Notes under the pieces: generated by a model | Told to the model about the DNA's origin: nothing | Databases searched by the model: none | What the model saw: only the letters and a program-made list of their open reading frames with translations | Program-made: the position numbers and the translations under genes | In this document: piece by piece, positions 49,665 through 60,400 of the stretch | Numbering within the stretch: the first letter of the stretch is position 1 | How the letters are laid out: every line of letters begins with the position of its first letter | Assembly (NCBI GenBank): GCA_963718755.1 | Contig: OY970376.1 | Span: 1,922,001-1,986,000, forward strand | Direction: 5' to 3' | Source: VRUE01 sp963718755 | GTDB lineage: Bacteria; Actinomycetota; Thermoleophilia; Solirubrobacterales; 70-9 | Length of the DNA: 64,000 bases

Positions 49665-52600
49665 ATGGTCCTGATGGCGAGAAGAGCCAAAGGCACCACG
49701 CCGAGCACCCTGGGTCTCGGCGTGGCGCTGGCACTCACCCTGATCCTGCTCGCGCTCACTCCCGCGGGCGCCTCGGCCGCGGTCCCCGACAGGCTCTGGG
49801 ACGCGTGTGAGACGGGCACGGGCGCGGGGCAGTGCGTCGTCCCGGCCGGCATCGCCGCCGACCCCGCGAGCGGCCACCTCTACGTCGCCGACCTCGCAAA
49901 CCACCGCATCGACGAGCTCACGATCTGGGGCGTCTTCGTCAAGGCCTGGGGCTGGGGCGTGCGCAACGGCGACCCCGAATTGCAGACCTGCACGACGCAA
50001 ACGGGGTGCCAAACCGGGCTCCAAGGCGCCGGCGACGGCCAGTTCGGCTTCCCCAATCCGGGAATCGCGGTGGACAGCGAAGGCGACGTCTACGTCGTCG
50101 ACCGCGCCAACCAGCGCGTGCAGAAGTTCGACCCCAACGCCGGCCCGGACGAAGACGAAGCCGAGTTCCTGCTCACCTTCGGCGGCGAAGTCAACGAGAC
50201 CAAAACCGAAGAAGTCGGCTCGACCGAAGCCCAGCGCAACCTCTGCACCGCCGCCTCGGGCGACGTCTGCCAGGCCGGCACCAAAGGCGCCGGCGACGGC
50301 CAGTTCGGCAACTTGGCGCCGACCGGCAACATAATCGCGATCGGCCCGAACGACGACGTCTACGTAGGCGATGAGAACCGGATCCAGCGCTTCGACAGCG
50401 AAGGCCACTACGTCGAGAGCATCGCCACCGTCACGCTGGCGGGCGAGCGGGTGCAGTCGCTGGCGATCGACACCAGCGGCGGGGTCAACGACGGCGACCT
50501 CTACGTTTCGCGCTGCACGGGCCCTTGTGAAGGGGCGTCGAACATCCCCGCTTCGAAGCCAGACGTGTTGAGGCTGTCCCCGGCGGGGGCGGTGGAGGCG
50601 ACGCTCTCGGTGCCAGACCCGCGGGCGCTGGCGGTCGACGCCGACGGCAACCTCTACGCGGCCGACGGGGCGAAATTGGCCAACGTGCTCAAAATGAGCA
50701 TCCACAAGTTCACCCCGGCGGGTACCGTGGCGCCGGGATTCCCCTTCTCAGACGGCTTCGACACCTCGAAGGGGATCGCGGCGAGCTCGGCCTGCGGGAT
50801 AGACGGCGCCGACCTATACGTCTCCAACTTCTCCGACATCAACAGCTACGTCCGCGCCTACGGCCCGCCGCCGGACCCGGCCCTCTGCCCACCACCGTCG
50901 GTCCCGCCGAGCATCGAGGCCCAGTACGCGACCTCGGTGCAGAGCAAAGGCGCGACGCTGAAGGCCGAGATCAGACCCGAATTCTGGCCTGACGCCACCT
51001 ACTACCTCCAGTACGGCACCGGCAAATGCTCTGAAGGCGGTTGCGACAAAGCGCAGCCGCTGCCACCGGGCTCGAAACTGACCAGCCAGGTAACCAACCA
51101 GGCGGTCACCACCTCCGGCGTCTTCCTCGGCGGGCTCGAGCCGAACACGACCTACCACTACCGCTTCGTCGCCGAGAGCTCGGGCGGCGGCCCGGTCTTC
51201 GGCGTCGGCGGCGAGGAAGGGATCGACGGAGGAGAAGCCAGCTTCACCACCTTCCCGACCCAGGCGGTGAAGACCGACTGCCCCAACCAGGCCTTCCGCA
51301 CCGAAGCATCGGCACGGCTGCCCGACTGCCGCGCTTATGAGATGGTCAGCCCGCTGGACAAAAACGGCGGCGACGTCACCTCAGGCGCAATCGCCCAGTC
51401 ATACACCGCCCCCAACAAGAGCTCAGCCGACGGCGAAAGGCTCGCCTTCGCCTCGTTGCGCGCCTTCTCGAATCCCTCTGCCGCGCCGCTGACCAACCAG
51501 TACCTCTCGGCCCGGGGAGCGGGCGGCTGGTCGACCAGCGCGATCTCACCACCGCGCTCGAGCGACGACCTCTGGCCGCCGGCGTTCACCGGTCAGTTCA
51601 AGGCCTTCGATGACGACCTCTGCGGCGGCTGGTTCGTCCAGGACTCCGACTTCGCACTGGCGCCGGGAGCGCCGCCGGGAGTCGCCGGCATCTACCGGCG
51701 CGACTACTGCGACCCAGAAGCGGGCTATGAGCTATTGACCCCGGTCGACCCGCCGGGATTCGGCCTCGAACCGGGTGAGATCCACACGGAATTCTACGTC
51801 CCCACCCCCCAGGGTTTCTCCGCCGATCAGTCCCACACCGTCTTTCGCGCCGCCGCTGAGCTGACCGAAGGCGCCTGCAAAACGGCGGGGATCAACCAGG
51901 TCTACCTGACCTCCGAGGAAGGCCCGCTGCGGTTGGTCAGCGCCCTGCCCAACGGCAAAGCGACCTGCACCAACTCATCGGCAGGCACCTTCGAGGACTC
52001 CACCGGAGGCTTCAGGGAGTCGACCCTCGTCGGCGCGGTCTCAGAAGACGGCTCGAAGGTGTTTTGGACCGACTCGCTGAGCCCCCTGCCCGCCACCGAA
52101 GGCCAGGTCGGCCTCGGCCTCGGCAACCTCTACCTGCGCCAAAACGCGACCGAGGAACCGAGCCCGGTCGCATCGGGCAGCTGCACCGACCCCGCCCTGG
52201 CCTGCACGGTGGCGATCTCCAAAAGCGGCAAAGCGCGCTTCTGGGCCGCCGATCCCCAGGGCACCACGGCGATCTACACCGTCGAAATCTCGGGGGCGAA
52301 TGAGCTCTTCGAATACGACGTCGAAGAAGCCAAATCCAAATCGATCGCCAAAGGCGTCAAAGGCGTCGCCGGGGTCAGCGAAGACGCCTCGCGCGTCTAC
52401 TTCGTCTCGACTGCGGCGCTGAGCGGCGAACAGGAGAACAGCGAGGGCGACAAAGCCGAGGCGGGGGCGCGGAACCTCTATCTCTATGAAGCCGATGTTG
52501 GCATTGTCTTTGTGGGGAGGGTCTCGAGCCTCGACGAGTCGGTGGGCGACTACAAGCCCAGCAATCGCCGTTCCCGCGTCAGCCCCGACGGCCTGCACCT

Positions 52601-53414
52601 GGCCTTCGCCTCCTCGGCACGGCTGACGAGCTATGACAACACCGACGCAAGCGGTGGAGTCCCTGCCAGGGAGGTCTACCTCTACTCCGCCGACGGTCTC
52701 GGCGGCCCGGGAGAGCTGCAATGCGTCTCCTGCAACCCGAGCGGCGCACGGCCGCAGGGGCGAAACGTCAGCTCCTCTCTGCCGCTCTGGGCCGCCGCCA
52801 CGCTCCCCGGCTGGTCTGAACAGCTGCGCCCGACCCGTCTGCTCTCAGCTGACGGCAACCGCCTCTTCTTCGAGAGCTATGACGATCTGCTGCCCCGCGA
52901 CTCAAACGGGCGCACCGACGTCTACGGGTGGGAGCGCTCAACGGGTGAGGAAGCCTGCGCCAAAGCCGGAGCGGACCTCTATGTGGAGAGCGCCGGCGGC
53001 TGCCTCAGCCTGATCTCGAGCGGCCAGAGCCTCGAGGACTCCGAGCTGATCGACGTCGGTGCGAGCGGCCGCGACGTCTTCTTCACCACCGCCGCCAGCC
53101 TCTTGCCCCAGGACCCGGGCCTCGTCGACGTCTACGACGCCAGGATCGGCGGCGGCTACCCACCGCCGACGAAACCCGCGGCGATCTGCGAAGGCGACGC
53201 CTGCCAGGGACCTGTCTCGGCCCCCAATGACCCGACCCCTGCCTCGGCTGCATTCGAGGGGGCGGGGAACGTCAAACAGGGCCCTTCAGCCCCCCGCTGC
53301 CCGAAAGGCAAGCGCAAGGCGCGAAAAGGCGGCAAGACCCGCTGCGTGCCGAGGAAACGGCAAAAAGGCGCTCAGCAAAAGAGAGCCGAGAACAAGCGGA
53401 GGGCGGGACGATGA
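49665..53414 (+). CDS. secreted NHL-repeat / Fn3-like / PD40-repeat protein
   Basis: 1249-residue exported protein. Signal peptide to about residue 40 (ALTPAGASA). NHL beta-propeller repeats follow (AGIAADPASGHLYVADLANHRIDEL; GIAVDSEGDVYVVDRANQRVQKF; AVDADGNLYAADG) over about 50-390, an Fn3-like domain (LKAEIRPEFWPDATYYLQYG to TYHYRFVAESSG, about 420-510), then PD40/TolB-like repeats (SADGERLAFASLRAF, SEDGSKVFWTD, SEDASRVYFVS, SPDGLHLAFASS) to about 1120. The tail is extremely basic (KGKRKARKGGKTRCVPRKRQKGAQQKRAENKRRAGR in separate runs), which may bind wall polymers or nucleic acid. ATG 49665 or 49674. ATGA overlap with the next gene. Confidence 0.85.
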   Translation: MVLMARRAKGTTPSTLGLGVALALTLILLALTPAGASAAVPDRLWDACETGTGAGQCVVPAGIAADPASGHLYVADLANHRIDELTIWGVFVKAWGWGVRNGDPELQTCTTQTGCQTGLQGAGDGQFGFPNPGIAVDSEGDVYVVDRANQRVQKFDPNAGPDEDEAEFLLTFGGEVNETKTEEVGSTEAQRNLCTAASGDVCQAGTKGAGDGQFGNLAPTGNIIAIGPNDDVYVGDENRIQRFDSEGHYVESIATVTLAGERVQSLAIDTSGGVNDGDLYVSRCTGPCEGASNIPASKPDVLRLSPAGAVEATLSVPDPRALAVDADGNLYAADGAKLANVLKMSIHKFTPAGTVAPGFPFSDGFDTSKGIAASSACGIDGADLYVSNFSDINSYVRAYGPPPDPALCPPPSVPPSIEAQYATSVQSKGATLKAEIRPEFWPDATYYLQYGTGKCSEGGCDKAQPLPPGSKLTSQVTNQAVTTSGVFLGGLEPNTTYHYRFVAESSGGGPVFGVGGEEGIDGGEASFTTFPTQAVKTDCPNQAFRTEASARLPDCRAYEMVSPLDKNGGDVTSGAIAQSYTAPNKSSADGERLAFASLRAFSNPSAAPLTNQYLSARGAGGWSTSAISPPRSSDDLWPPAFTGQFKAFDDDLCGGWFVQDSDFALAPGAPPGVAGIYRRDYCDPEAGYELLTPVDPPGFGLEPGEIHTEFYVPTPQGFSADQSHTVFRAAAELTEGACKTAGINQVYLTSEEGPLRLVSALPNGKATCTNSSAGTFEDSTGGFRESTLVGAVSEDGSKVFWTDSLSPLPATEGQVGLGLGNLYLRQNATEEPSPVASGSCTDPALACTVAISKSGKARFWAADPQGTTAIYTVEISGANELFEYDVEEAKSKSIAKGVKGVAGVSEDASRVYFVSTAALSGEQENSEGDKAEAGARNLYLYEADVGIVFVGRVSSLDESVGDYKPSNRRSRVSPDGLHLAFASSARLTSYDNTDASGGVPAREVYLYSADGLGGPGELQCVSCNPSGARPQGRNVSSSLPLWAAATLPGWSEQLRPTRLLSADGNRLFFESYDDLLPRDSNGRTDVYGWERSTGEEACAKAGADLYVESAGGCLSLISSGQSLEDSELIDVGASGRDVFFTTAASLLPQDPGLVDVYDARIGGGYPPPTKPAAICEGDACQGPVSAPNDPTPASAAFEGAGNVKQGPSAPRCPKGKRKARKGGKTRCVPRKRQKGAQQKRAENKRRAGR

Positions 53415-56158
53415 AGCGCCTAGCACTGACGTTCCTCGCCATGGCGCTGAGCGCGCTTGCGATCGCTCCCCCGGCCCAGGCCTTTGAGCTAAAAGACCTC
53501 GACGTCACCTTCACCACCGCCGACGGCTCGGTCGCGACCCAGGCGGGGTCCCATCCCTTCGCCCAGACCACCACCCTGGGCCTGGAGACGACGTTCGACC
53601 CCGAAGCCGGCGAACCGATCCCCGACGGCGACACCAGGGCCCTGACCGTCTCGCTGCCGCCGGGCCTGGTCGGCGACCCCAAGGCCGTGCCCCGCTGCTC
53701 GGGCCTCGATTTCGCCCTGGAGCAATGCCCGGCTGCCACCCAGGTGGGCGTAACCGACGTCGAAGCCGTAGCCGCGGGCACTGTCTACAAAGCCCGCGTA
53801 GACAGCCTCACGCCGCCGCCGGGCGTGGCGATGGAGATCGGCTTCCACGTCATCAAAGTCCCGGTCACGATCGACATCAAGGTCAACCCCAACCCCCCCT
53901 ACAACGTGATCGCCGTGCTCAAAGACGTCCCCAACACGGTTCCCTTCTACCGCTCGGATCTGAGCATCTGGGGGGTCCCGGCGAGCGCCGCCCATGACAA
54001 AGAAAGAGGCTGCGGGGAAGCCGGCTGCAAACTGAACCTGGAGCAAAGGCCCTTCCTGACGATGCCGCGCTCTTGCACCGGGCCGCTCAGGACCGACTTC
54101 GAAGCGTTCTCCTGGCAAGAGCCCTTCGGCCCGCCCTCGACCGGCTTCACCGAAACCCACGACGACTCCGAACCGCCCAACCCACAGGGGATGACCGGCT
54201 GTGACCGTCTCGCCTTCTCGCCCTCGATCGAGGCCAAGCCGACGACCAAGGGGGCGGAGAGCTCGAGCGGGTTGGACTTCAGCCTGAACGTCGACGACGA
54301 AGGCCTCGCCAACCCCGACGGCCTCGCCGCATCGGACATCCGCAAGGCCGTGGTCACCCTGCCCGAGGGGATGACGGTCAACCCCTCCTCCGCGCAGGGG
54401 CTCGAGGTCTGCAGCGAGGCCGACCTCGGCAGGGAAACCCTCGGCGCGGCGCCGGGAGTGGGTTGCCCCGAAGCATCGAAGCTCGGCACGATCGAAGTTC
54501 AGACGCCGCTCCTGGACGAAAGCCTAAGCGGCTCCCTCTTCCTGGCTGAGCCCTTCAAAAACCCCGTCGGCTCGCTGATCGCCCTCTACTTCGTGATCGA
54601 GAACGAGAAGCTCGGGATCATCGTCAAACAGACGGCGAAAGTGGTCCCCGATCCCAAAACGGGTCAGCTCGTGACCACGACCGACGAAATACCCCAGCTG
54701 CCCTTCTCGAGCTTCAAGCTGCACTTCCGCGAAGGCGCCCGTTCTCCATTGGTCAGCCCGCCTGCTTGCGGTAGCTATGACATCAAGGCCGAGCTCACCC
54801 CCTGGGCGGGTGGCTCGCCGGTGACGGCCACTTCCAGCTTCGAGGTCATAACCGGCCCGGGAGAGTCCGCATGCCCGAGCGGCGGGACCCCGCCGTTTGA
54901 CCCTGGCTTCGAAGGCGGAACCCAGAACAACCAAGCGGGATCCTTCTCCCCCGTATACATGCGGATCACCAGGCGCGACGGCGACCAGGACCTGACCAAG
55001 TTCTCCGCCGAGCTGCCGCCCGGGATGGTGGCGAAGCTCGCGGGGACCACGCAGTGCTCTGAGGCGGCTATCGCCGAGACCAAGACCAAGAGCGGCAGAG
55101 CGGAGCTGGCCAGCCCGAGCTGCCCGGCCTCCTCGGAGATCGGCCGCGTCCTCGCAGGAGCGGGCGTAGGCCCGGTCCTCACCTACGTCCCCGGCAAGAT
55201 CTACATGGCCGGCCCCTACCAGGGCGCTCCTTTGAGCGTGATCGGCGTCGTCCCCGCGGTCGCGGGACCCTTCGACATCGGCACCGTGGTCACCCGCCAG
55301 GCCCTGCAGATCGACCCACGCACCGCGGAAGTGCGGGTCGACGGCGACCGCTCGGACCCGATCCCCCACATCCTCGCCGGCATCCCGTTGAAGGTGCGCG
55401 ACATCAGGGTCTACGTCGACAAGCAGAACTTCACGATCAACCCGACCTCTTGTGAACCGTTTGCATTGGAGGCCTCGCTTTGGGGCGGGGGAGCGGAGGT
55501 CTTCAGCGTCGCCGACGACTCACCGTTTGCGCGATCGTCTCGATTCCAGGCGGCCGACTGCCAAGCACTCGGCTTCAAGCCACGGCTCTCCTTGAAGCTC
55601 AAGGGCGGCACCAAGCGAGGCGGCCACCCGGCCCTGACCGGCACCTATCGGCCAAGAGGAGGCGATGCGAACCTCGCCGACATGGTCTTGCGCCTGCCCC
55701 GATCGGCCTTCCTCGACCAGGCCCACATCCGCACGATCTGCACCCGGGTCCAGTTCGCCGCCAAGAGCTGCCCGCCGGGAGCGATCTACGGCAGGGCCAC
55801 CGCCTACACGCCGCTCTTGGAGCAACCGCTCACCGGTCCGGTCTACCTGCGCTCCTCGAACCACAACCTGCCCGACTTCGTCGCCGACCTGCACGGCTTG
55901 ATCGACGTCGAAGCGGTCGCCCGGATCGACTCCAAGCGGGGCGGGATCAGGGCGACCTTCGAGGACGTCCCCGACGCCCCCCTGACCAAAGTCGTGGTCC
56001 GGATGCAGGGAGCGAAGAAGGGCCTGATCATCAACAGCCGCAACCTCTGCGGGGCAAAGAACAGGGCCAACGCCGATCTCAGCGCCCACAACGGCAAGGC
56101 GGCCGCGAGCAGGCCGGCGATGGAGGCCAGTTGCGGGAAGAAGCGCGCACGCGGTTAG
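53411..56158 (+). CDS. large secreted protein, unknown function
   Basis: 915-residue exported protein. Signal ends ALAIAPPAQA (about residue 24). Mature protein is beta-rich with repeating pattern: SLPPGLVGDPKAVPRCSGLDFALEQCP, TLPEGMTVNPSSAQGLEVCSEADLG, ELPPGMVAKLAGTTQCSEAAIAETKT, and RLPRSAFLDQAHIRTICTRVQFAAKSCP (each a P-x-G-M/L-V segment followed by a paired Cys). These are four related modules. No enzymatic motif is seen. Its start overlaps the NHL gene stop by 4 nt, and a regulator begins within its last 28 nt. Confidence 0.82.
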   Translation: MKRLALTFLAMALSALAIAPPAQAFELKDLDVTFTTADGSVATQAGSHPFAQTTTLGLETTFDPEAGEPIPDGDTRALTVSLPPGLVGDPKAVPRCSGLDFALEQCPAATQVGVTDVEAVAAGTVYKARVDSLTPPPGVAMEIGFHVIKVPVTIDIKVNPNPPYNVIAVLKDVPNTVPFYRSDLSIWGVPASAAHDKERGCGEAGCKLNLEQRPFLTMPRSCTGPLRTDFEAFSWQEPFGPPSTGFTETHDDSEPPNPQGMTGCDRLAFSPSIEAKPTTKGAESSSGLDFSLNVDDEGLANPDGLAASDIRKAVVTLPEGMTVNPSSAQGLEVCSEADLGRETLGAAPGVGCPEASKLGTIEVQTPLLDESLSGSLFLAEPFKNPVGSLIALYFVIENEKLGIIVKQTAKVVPDPKTGQLVTTTDEIPQLPFSSFKLHFREGARSPLVSPPACGSYDIKAELTPWAGGSPVTATSSFEVITGPGESACPSGGTPPFDPGFEGGTQNNQAGSFSPVYMRITRRDGDQDLTKFSAELPPGMVAKLAGTTQCSEAAIAETKTKSGRAELASPSCPASSEIGRVLAGAGVGPVLTYVPGKIYMAGPYQGAPLSVIGVVPAVAGPFDIGTVVTRQALQIDPRTAEVRVDGDRSDPIPHILAGIPLKVRDIRVYVDKQNFTINPTSCEPFALEASLWGGGAEVFSVADDSPFARSSRFQAADCQALGFKPRLSLKLKGGTKRGGHPALTGTYRPRGGDANLADMVLRLPRSAFLDQAHIRTICTRVQFAAKSCPPGAIYGRATAYTPLLEQPLTGPVYLRSSNHNLPDFVADLHGLIDVEAVARIDSKRGGIRATFEDVPDAPLTKVVVRMQGAKKGLIINSRNLCGAKNRANADLSAHNGKAAASRPAMEASCGKKRARG

Positions 56159-57346
56159 CCGAGCGCCTGCGCTCCCGCAATGAGGAGATCGCCGAGGCGG
56201 CGCTGATCAGGGTCCACGCGGTCTCGGGTCCAACCGAGATCGGCGAGGGCGAGTACCGCGAAGGGCTGCCCGGCGCGGTGGCGGCGGCCCTCGAGCACGG
56301 GGCGGCTGCCCTGGAGTGCCCCGATGATCGCTCCCCACCGGTTCCGACCCGGCTGCTCGGCCAAGCGAGGCTCGCGGCAAGAAACCGGATCACCCTCGAC
56401 GCGGTCTTGCGCCGCTACATAGCCGGCTACACCGTCTTCGGTGATTTCGTGATCGAGGCAGCCCAAGAGCAGGGGGTCTGCAGCGGGTCCTCGCTGAAGC
56501 GAGCGCTGAGGGTCCAAGCAGCCCTCTTCGACCGCCTGCTCGGCGCGGTCACAGAGGAATACAACCGCGAGGCAGCCCGGCCGGGATCAAGCGCGGAGCG
56601 GCGGATGGAGCAGGTCAGGAGGCTGCTCGCCGGCGAGTTGCTCGATGCCCCGGGCCTGAGGTATGACTTCGACGCACACCACGTCGGCTTGATCGCCACA
56701 GGCGATCGGGCCGAGGAGAGCCTGCGGGAGATGCTCGCGGGCTTTGACTGTCGGCTGCTCATCGTCGCTGAGAGCGAGAAGGTGGTGTGGGCGTGGCTCG
56801 GGATCACGCCAGGCGATCGACCCCGCCGAGATCGAGCTCCGGTCCACGTCAAAGCGGCTGAGGATCGCGATCGGCGAGCCGGGGAGGGGCCTGCCCGGCT
56901 GGCGCCTCACCCACCGCCAGGCAAAGGCGGCCCTGCCGATCGCCTTGCGGAGCTCGTGTTCCCTTACTCGCTACAGAGAGGTCGCCCTGCTCGCCTCGAT
57001 TCACGGCGATGAGCTCCTTGCCACCTCCCTGCACCAGATCTTCCTCGCCTCCCTGGAGGCAGAGCGCGACGGGGGAGAGGCTGCACGCAAGACCCTGCAG
57101 GCCTACTTCGCCGCATCTCGCAATGCCTCCTCTGCCGCCGCCGCGCTCGGTGTCAGCCGCAACACGGTCGCCAAGCGCCTGGCGGCGATAGAGCGGGCAA
57201 TCGGGCGCCCGCTGGAGTCATGCGGGACCGAGCTGGAAGCGGCACTGCGGCTCGAGGAGCTGCACAGCGGAGCCGCAGGGGGGTTGTCGCTGCGCTCAAT
57301 AAGCGGCGATCTGGTTGGCACATTGCCAACCCGCAGGGTCACTTGA
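56131..57346 (+). pseudogene. PucR/CdaR-like transcriptional regulator, frameshifted
   Basis: A GGAGG site (56122-56126) and TTG at 56131 start a helical N-terminus (RTRLAERLRSRNEEIAEAALIRVHAV) and central region (DFDAHHVGLIATGDRAEESL). The frame shifts near 56800-56803 in a GGG run: the upstream frame ends in shadow sequence, while the downstream frame continues GSRQAIDPAEIELRSTSKRLRIAIGEP and ends in the HTH AYFAASRNASSAAAALGVSRNTVAKRLAAIERAIG (helix-turn-helix of the PucR group). Deleting one G joins them into about 404 residues. It is the fourth gene of the secretome operon. Confidence 0.82.
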
Positions 57347-57433
57347 ATCGGTCAGGGTGGTGATGACCTCGCGACCGAGGTGACCACACGATGCCGCTGG
57401 CGATCTGGGACTCGCCGGCAGGGGAGGAAGTAA

Positions 57434-60400
57434 ATGTCAGCCAGACCAGCCAGGGTTCTGTTTTTCTGCATTGTCGCCTTCGCCTTCGCCCTCCCTGCAA
57501 GCTCATCAGCCCACCCCGGCGGTAACTCCGACGGGCGTATCCTCGGCCAACCGGACGTCAAGCGGTTCGGCGACAAGACCATGCGCTTCATCCCTTCGGA
57601 GGAGCGATACGAAGTGCGAAGCCCAGGGGAGATCCCCGGCTTTGTACATGCGGACGCGCCGCTTCCTCGTTCTCAGGGGCCGAGTTTGGCTGAACCAAGG
57701 ATTGCCAATGAGGATGGTCCAGGCCAGGACCTTCCCAGCCAGGAACTCGCCCCGATCTGCCGCTATTCGAACAACCGGATCGTCGTCCTCTATACCCACC
57801 GTCCGTCGGAAACCGGTCCGGCGCCGGTCGGAACGATCCGCAGCATCGTGCGACGAATGAACTGGAAGATCGCCGATCAGTCCTCGCTGTCAAGCGGCGG
57901 TGCCCGATCCGTCCGTATGGCGGTCGACTGCGATGGATCAGGTCAGATCGCCGTTCATGACTTGGCCACGCCAAACAACAGCTGGGGAACAGTTGATGAA
58001 GTGGCCAAGAAAGCGATTGTGCAGGGCACCGGCATGCGGGCGGTCAAGTTCCTCGCCTTCGACGGCGCTGCGGAATCCGGGAATCCCTACGGAGTCGGTG
58101 GGCCCGTGTACCCCGACGCAAGCAAGAGCAGACAGAATTCAAATGCAATCGCCACTGCAACGGCGGTGATTTACCCCTTGGTTCCACCTGGTGGTGGGAC
58201 GCACACTTGGTTCACCCACGTCACGATTCACGAGCTGATGCACGCGCTGGGCGCATCGCAGTCCGACGTCACTCCACCGGCCCCGTACTCCACCCCGCCC
58301 GGTAGCGGCGGTAGTCACTGCATCGACGGCTGGGACGCTCTCTGCTACTGGAGCTACGGCGGCAATTATTGCACTACTGCAGCTGGATACGGCACGCCCG
58401 TGACCATGCCGATCGACTGCAACAAGAACACCTACTTCAACGCCGCCCCTCCGGGTGGCTCATGGCTTGCAACCTACTGGAACCTCGCGCAGCCCGAGAA
58501 CCCCTTCTTCTCGCCGGCGCCGGGCCAATCGGCTGGTGCGACCACGAACGAACCCACTTCCGTTGGGCAAATCAACGCGACGCTGCAGGGCAGCGTGACG
58601 CCGAACGGCGAGTACGCCTCCTACATGTTCGAATACGGCCAAGATACGTCCTACGGGTCAGTCGTCCCGGCAGGGGCGCCTGGAACCTCTGGTCTCGAAA
58701 GGATGACGGCGTTGAGCCAGTACGGATCGTCCCCGGTCGCGTTAAGCCAGAAAATCTCCGGCTTGAAAGGGGCCGGCACGGTATATCACTACCGAATCGT
58801 CGCGATCAATGACACCGGGCAGCTCGTCTACGGCCAGGACAAAACGTTCAAAACCCTAGGACCGTCCGTCGTGACGGGTGGCGCCACCGATTTCAGCCCA
58901 GGAGCCGCCATTCTGCACGCCTCGGTCAACCCCAACGGCGTCCACACCGAATGCCAGTTCGGGGTCCAGGTTGCGGGCGGCGAATTTCTCAACTACTTCG
59001 TCGGCGATGCCGGCTCGGGCACCAGCTACGTCGATTGCTCGGCGCCGGTCAGCGGGCTCCACGGCAAAACGAAATATGAATACGACGTCGAGGTCGTAAG
59101 CGACGATGGGTCCAACGCCGTAGGTGAAGTCAGAACCTTCACGACCCCCGACTGGCGGCCGGTGGCATCGACCGAAGGCGCGAGTGCGGTGACGGCCCTG
59201 CAGGCGACCCTGAACGGGAAAGTCAACCCGACCGGCTTCGCGACGAGCTATCGCTTCGAATACGTCACTGCGGCGGACTATGGCTTGAGCGGCTATGCCA
59301 AAGCCATCAGCGTTCCGGGCTCGCCGAAATCAGTGGGCTCGGGGACGGCGGGTGTCGCGGTCAGTGAGACCATCGCTTCACTCTCCCCGGCGACCACCTA
59401 TCGCTACCGCCTCGTGGCGACGAGCGAAGAGGGGACCACCATCGGGACCGATAGGACTCTGACCACCGATCCCTCGCCCCTGGCGGTGACCGGTGCTGCG
59501 ACAAACGTCGAGTTGACTAAAGCCACGCTGACCGGGATTGTCAACCCCGAGAGCTTGGCGACGACGTACCGCTTCGAATACGGCCCGACCAGCTCCTACG
59601 GGCAGAGCGTGCCGGTTCCGAACGCGAGCGTCGGCAGCGGCATCGCAGATGTCCCCGTGAGCCAGCCGATCGAAGGACTCTCGCCTCACTCCACCTATCA
59701 CTTCCGGCTCCTAGCTACGAACTCCAACGGGACGACTTATGGTGTGGATAGGGAGTTCTTCACCGGCGCCTGGACCTCCCAAACCACCCCCAACCCCGTC
59801 CCCTACGACCACAGCCTGCTCGAAGACGTCTCCTGTCTCTCCGCCACCTCCTGCGTGGCGGTCGGCAACGACGAGTACCAGGGCACGGCCTTAGTGCAGA
59901 CCTGGAACGGCAGCGAATGGAAAATCCTCACCTCCGCCGGCGCGCAGAACGCCAGCTTCAGCGGCATCTCCTGCTCGGGCAACGCCTGCCTGATCACCGG
60001 CGCCAGCGGCTTTGAAGGGTCGACCTGGAAACTGTGGAAAGCCGGCGGCAATTGGGGCCCCTTCTACCAGCAGTCCACCCCCACCCCCGAAGGCGGGAGC
60101 TCCGTCACCCTCGAAGACGTCGCTTGCAGCGCGGAAACGGCCTGCACGGCGGTGGGCAGCTACTACAACCAATCCCTCTCCTCATACGTTCCCCTGGCGA
60201 TGCGCTGGAACGGCACCGCCTGGACGATCCAGACGACGCCCTACCCAAGCGGGGGGGAAGGCACCAACGGCAAGCTGCTCTCGGTGTCCTGCCCCTCGGC
60301 GACCTCCTGCACGGCCGTGGGCACGAGAGCCTCGAGCGGTCCCCAAACCTTCTCGGAGCGCTGGAACGGCGCCAGCTGGTCGATCGCTTCTGTGCCCAAA

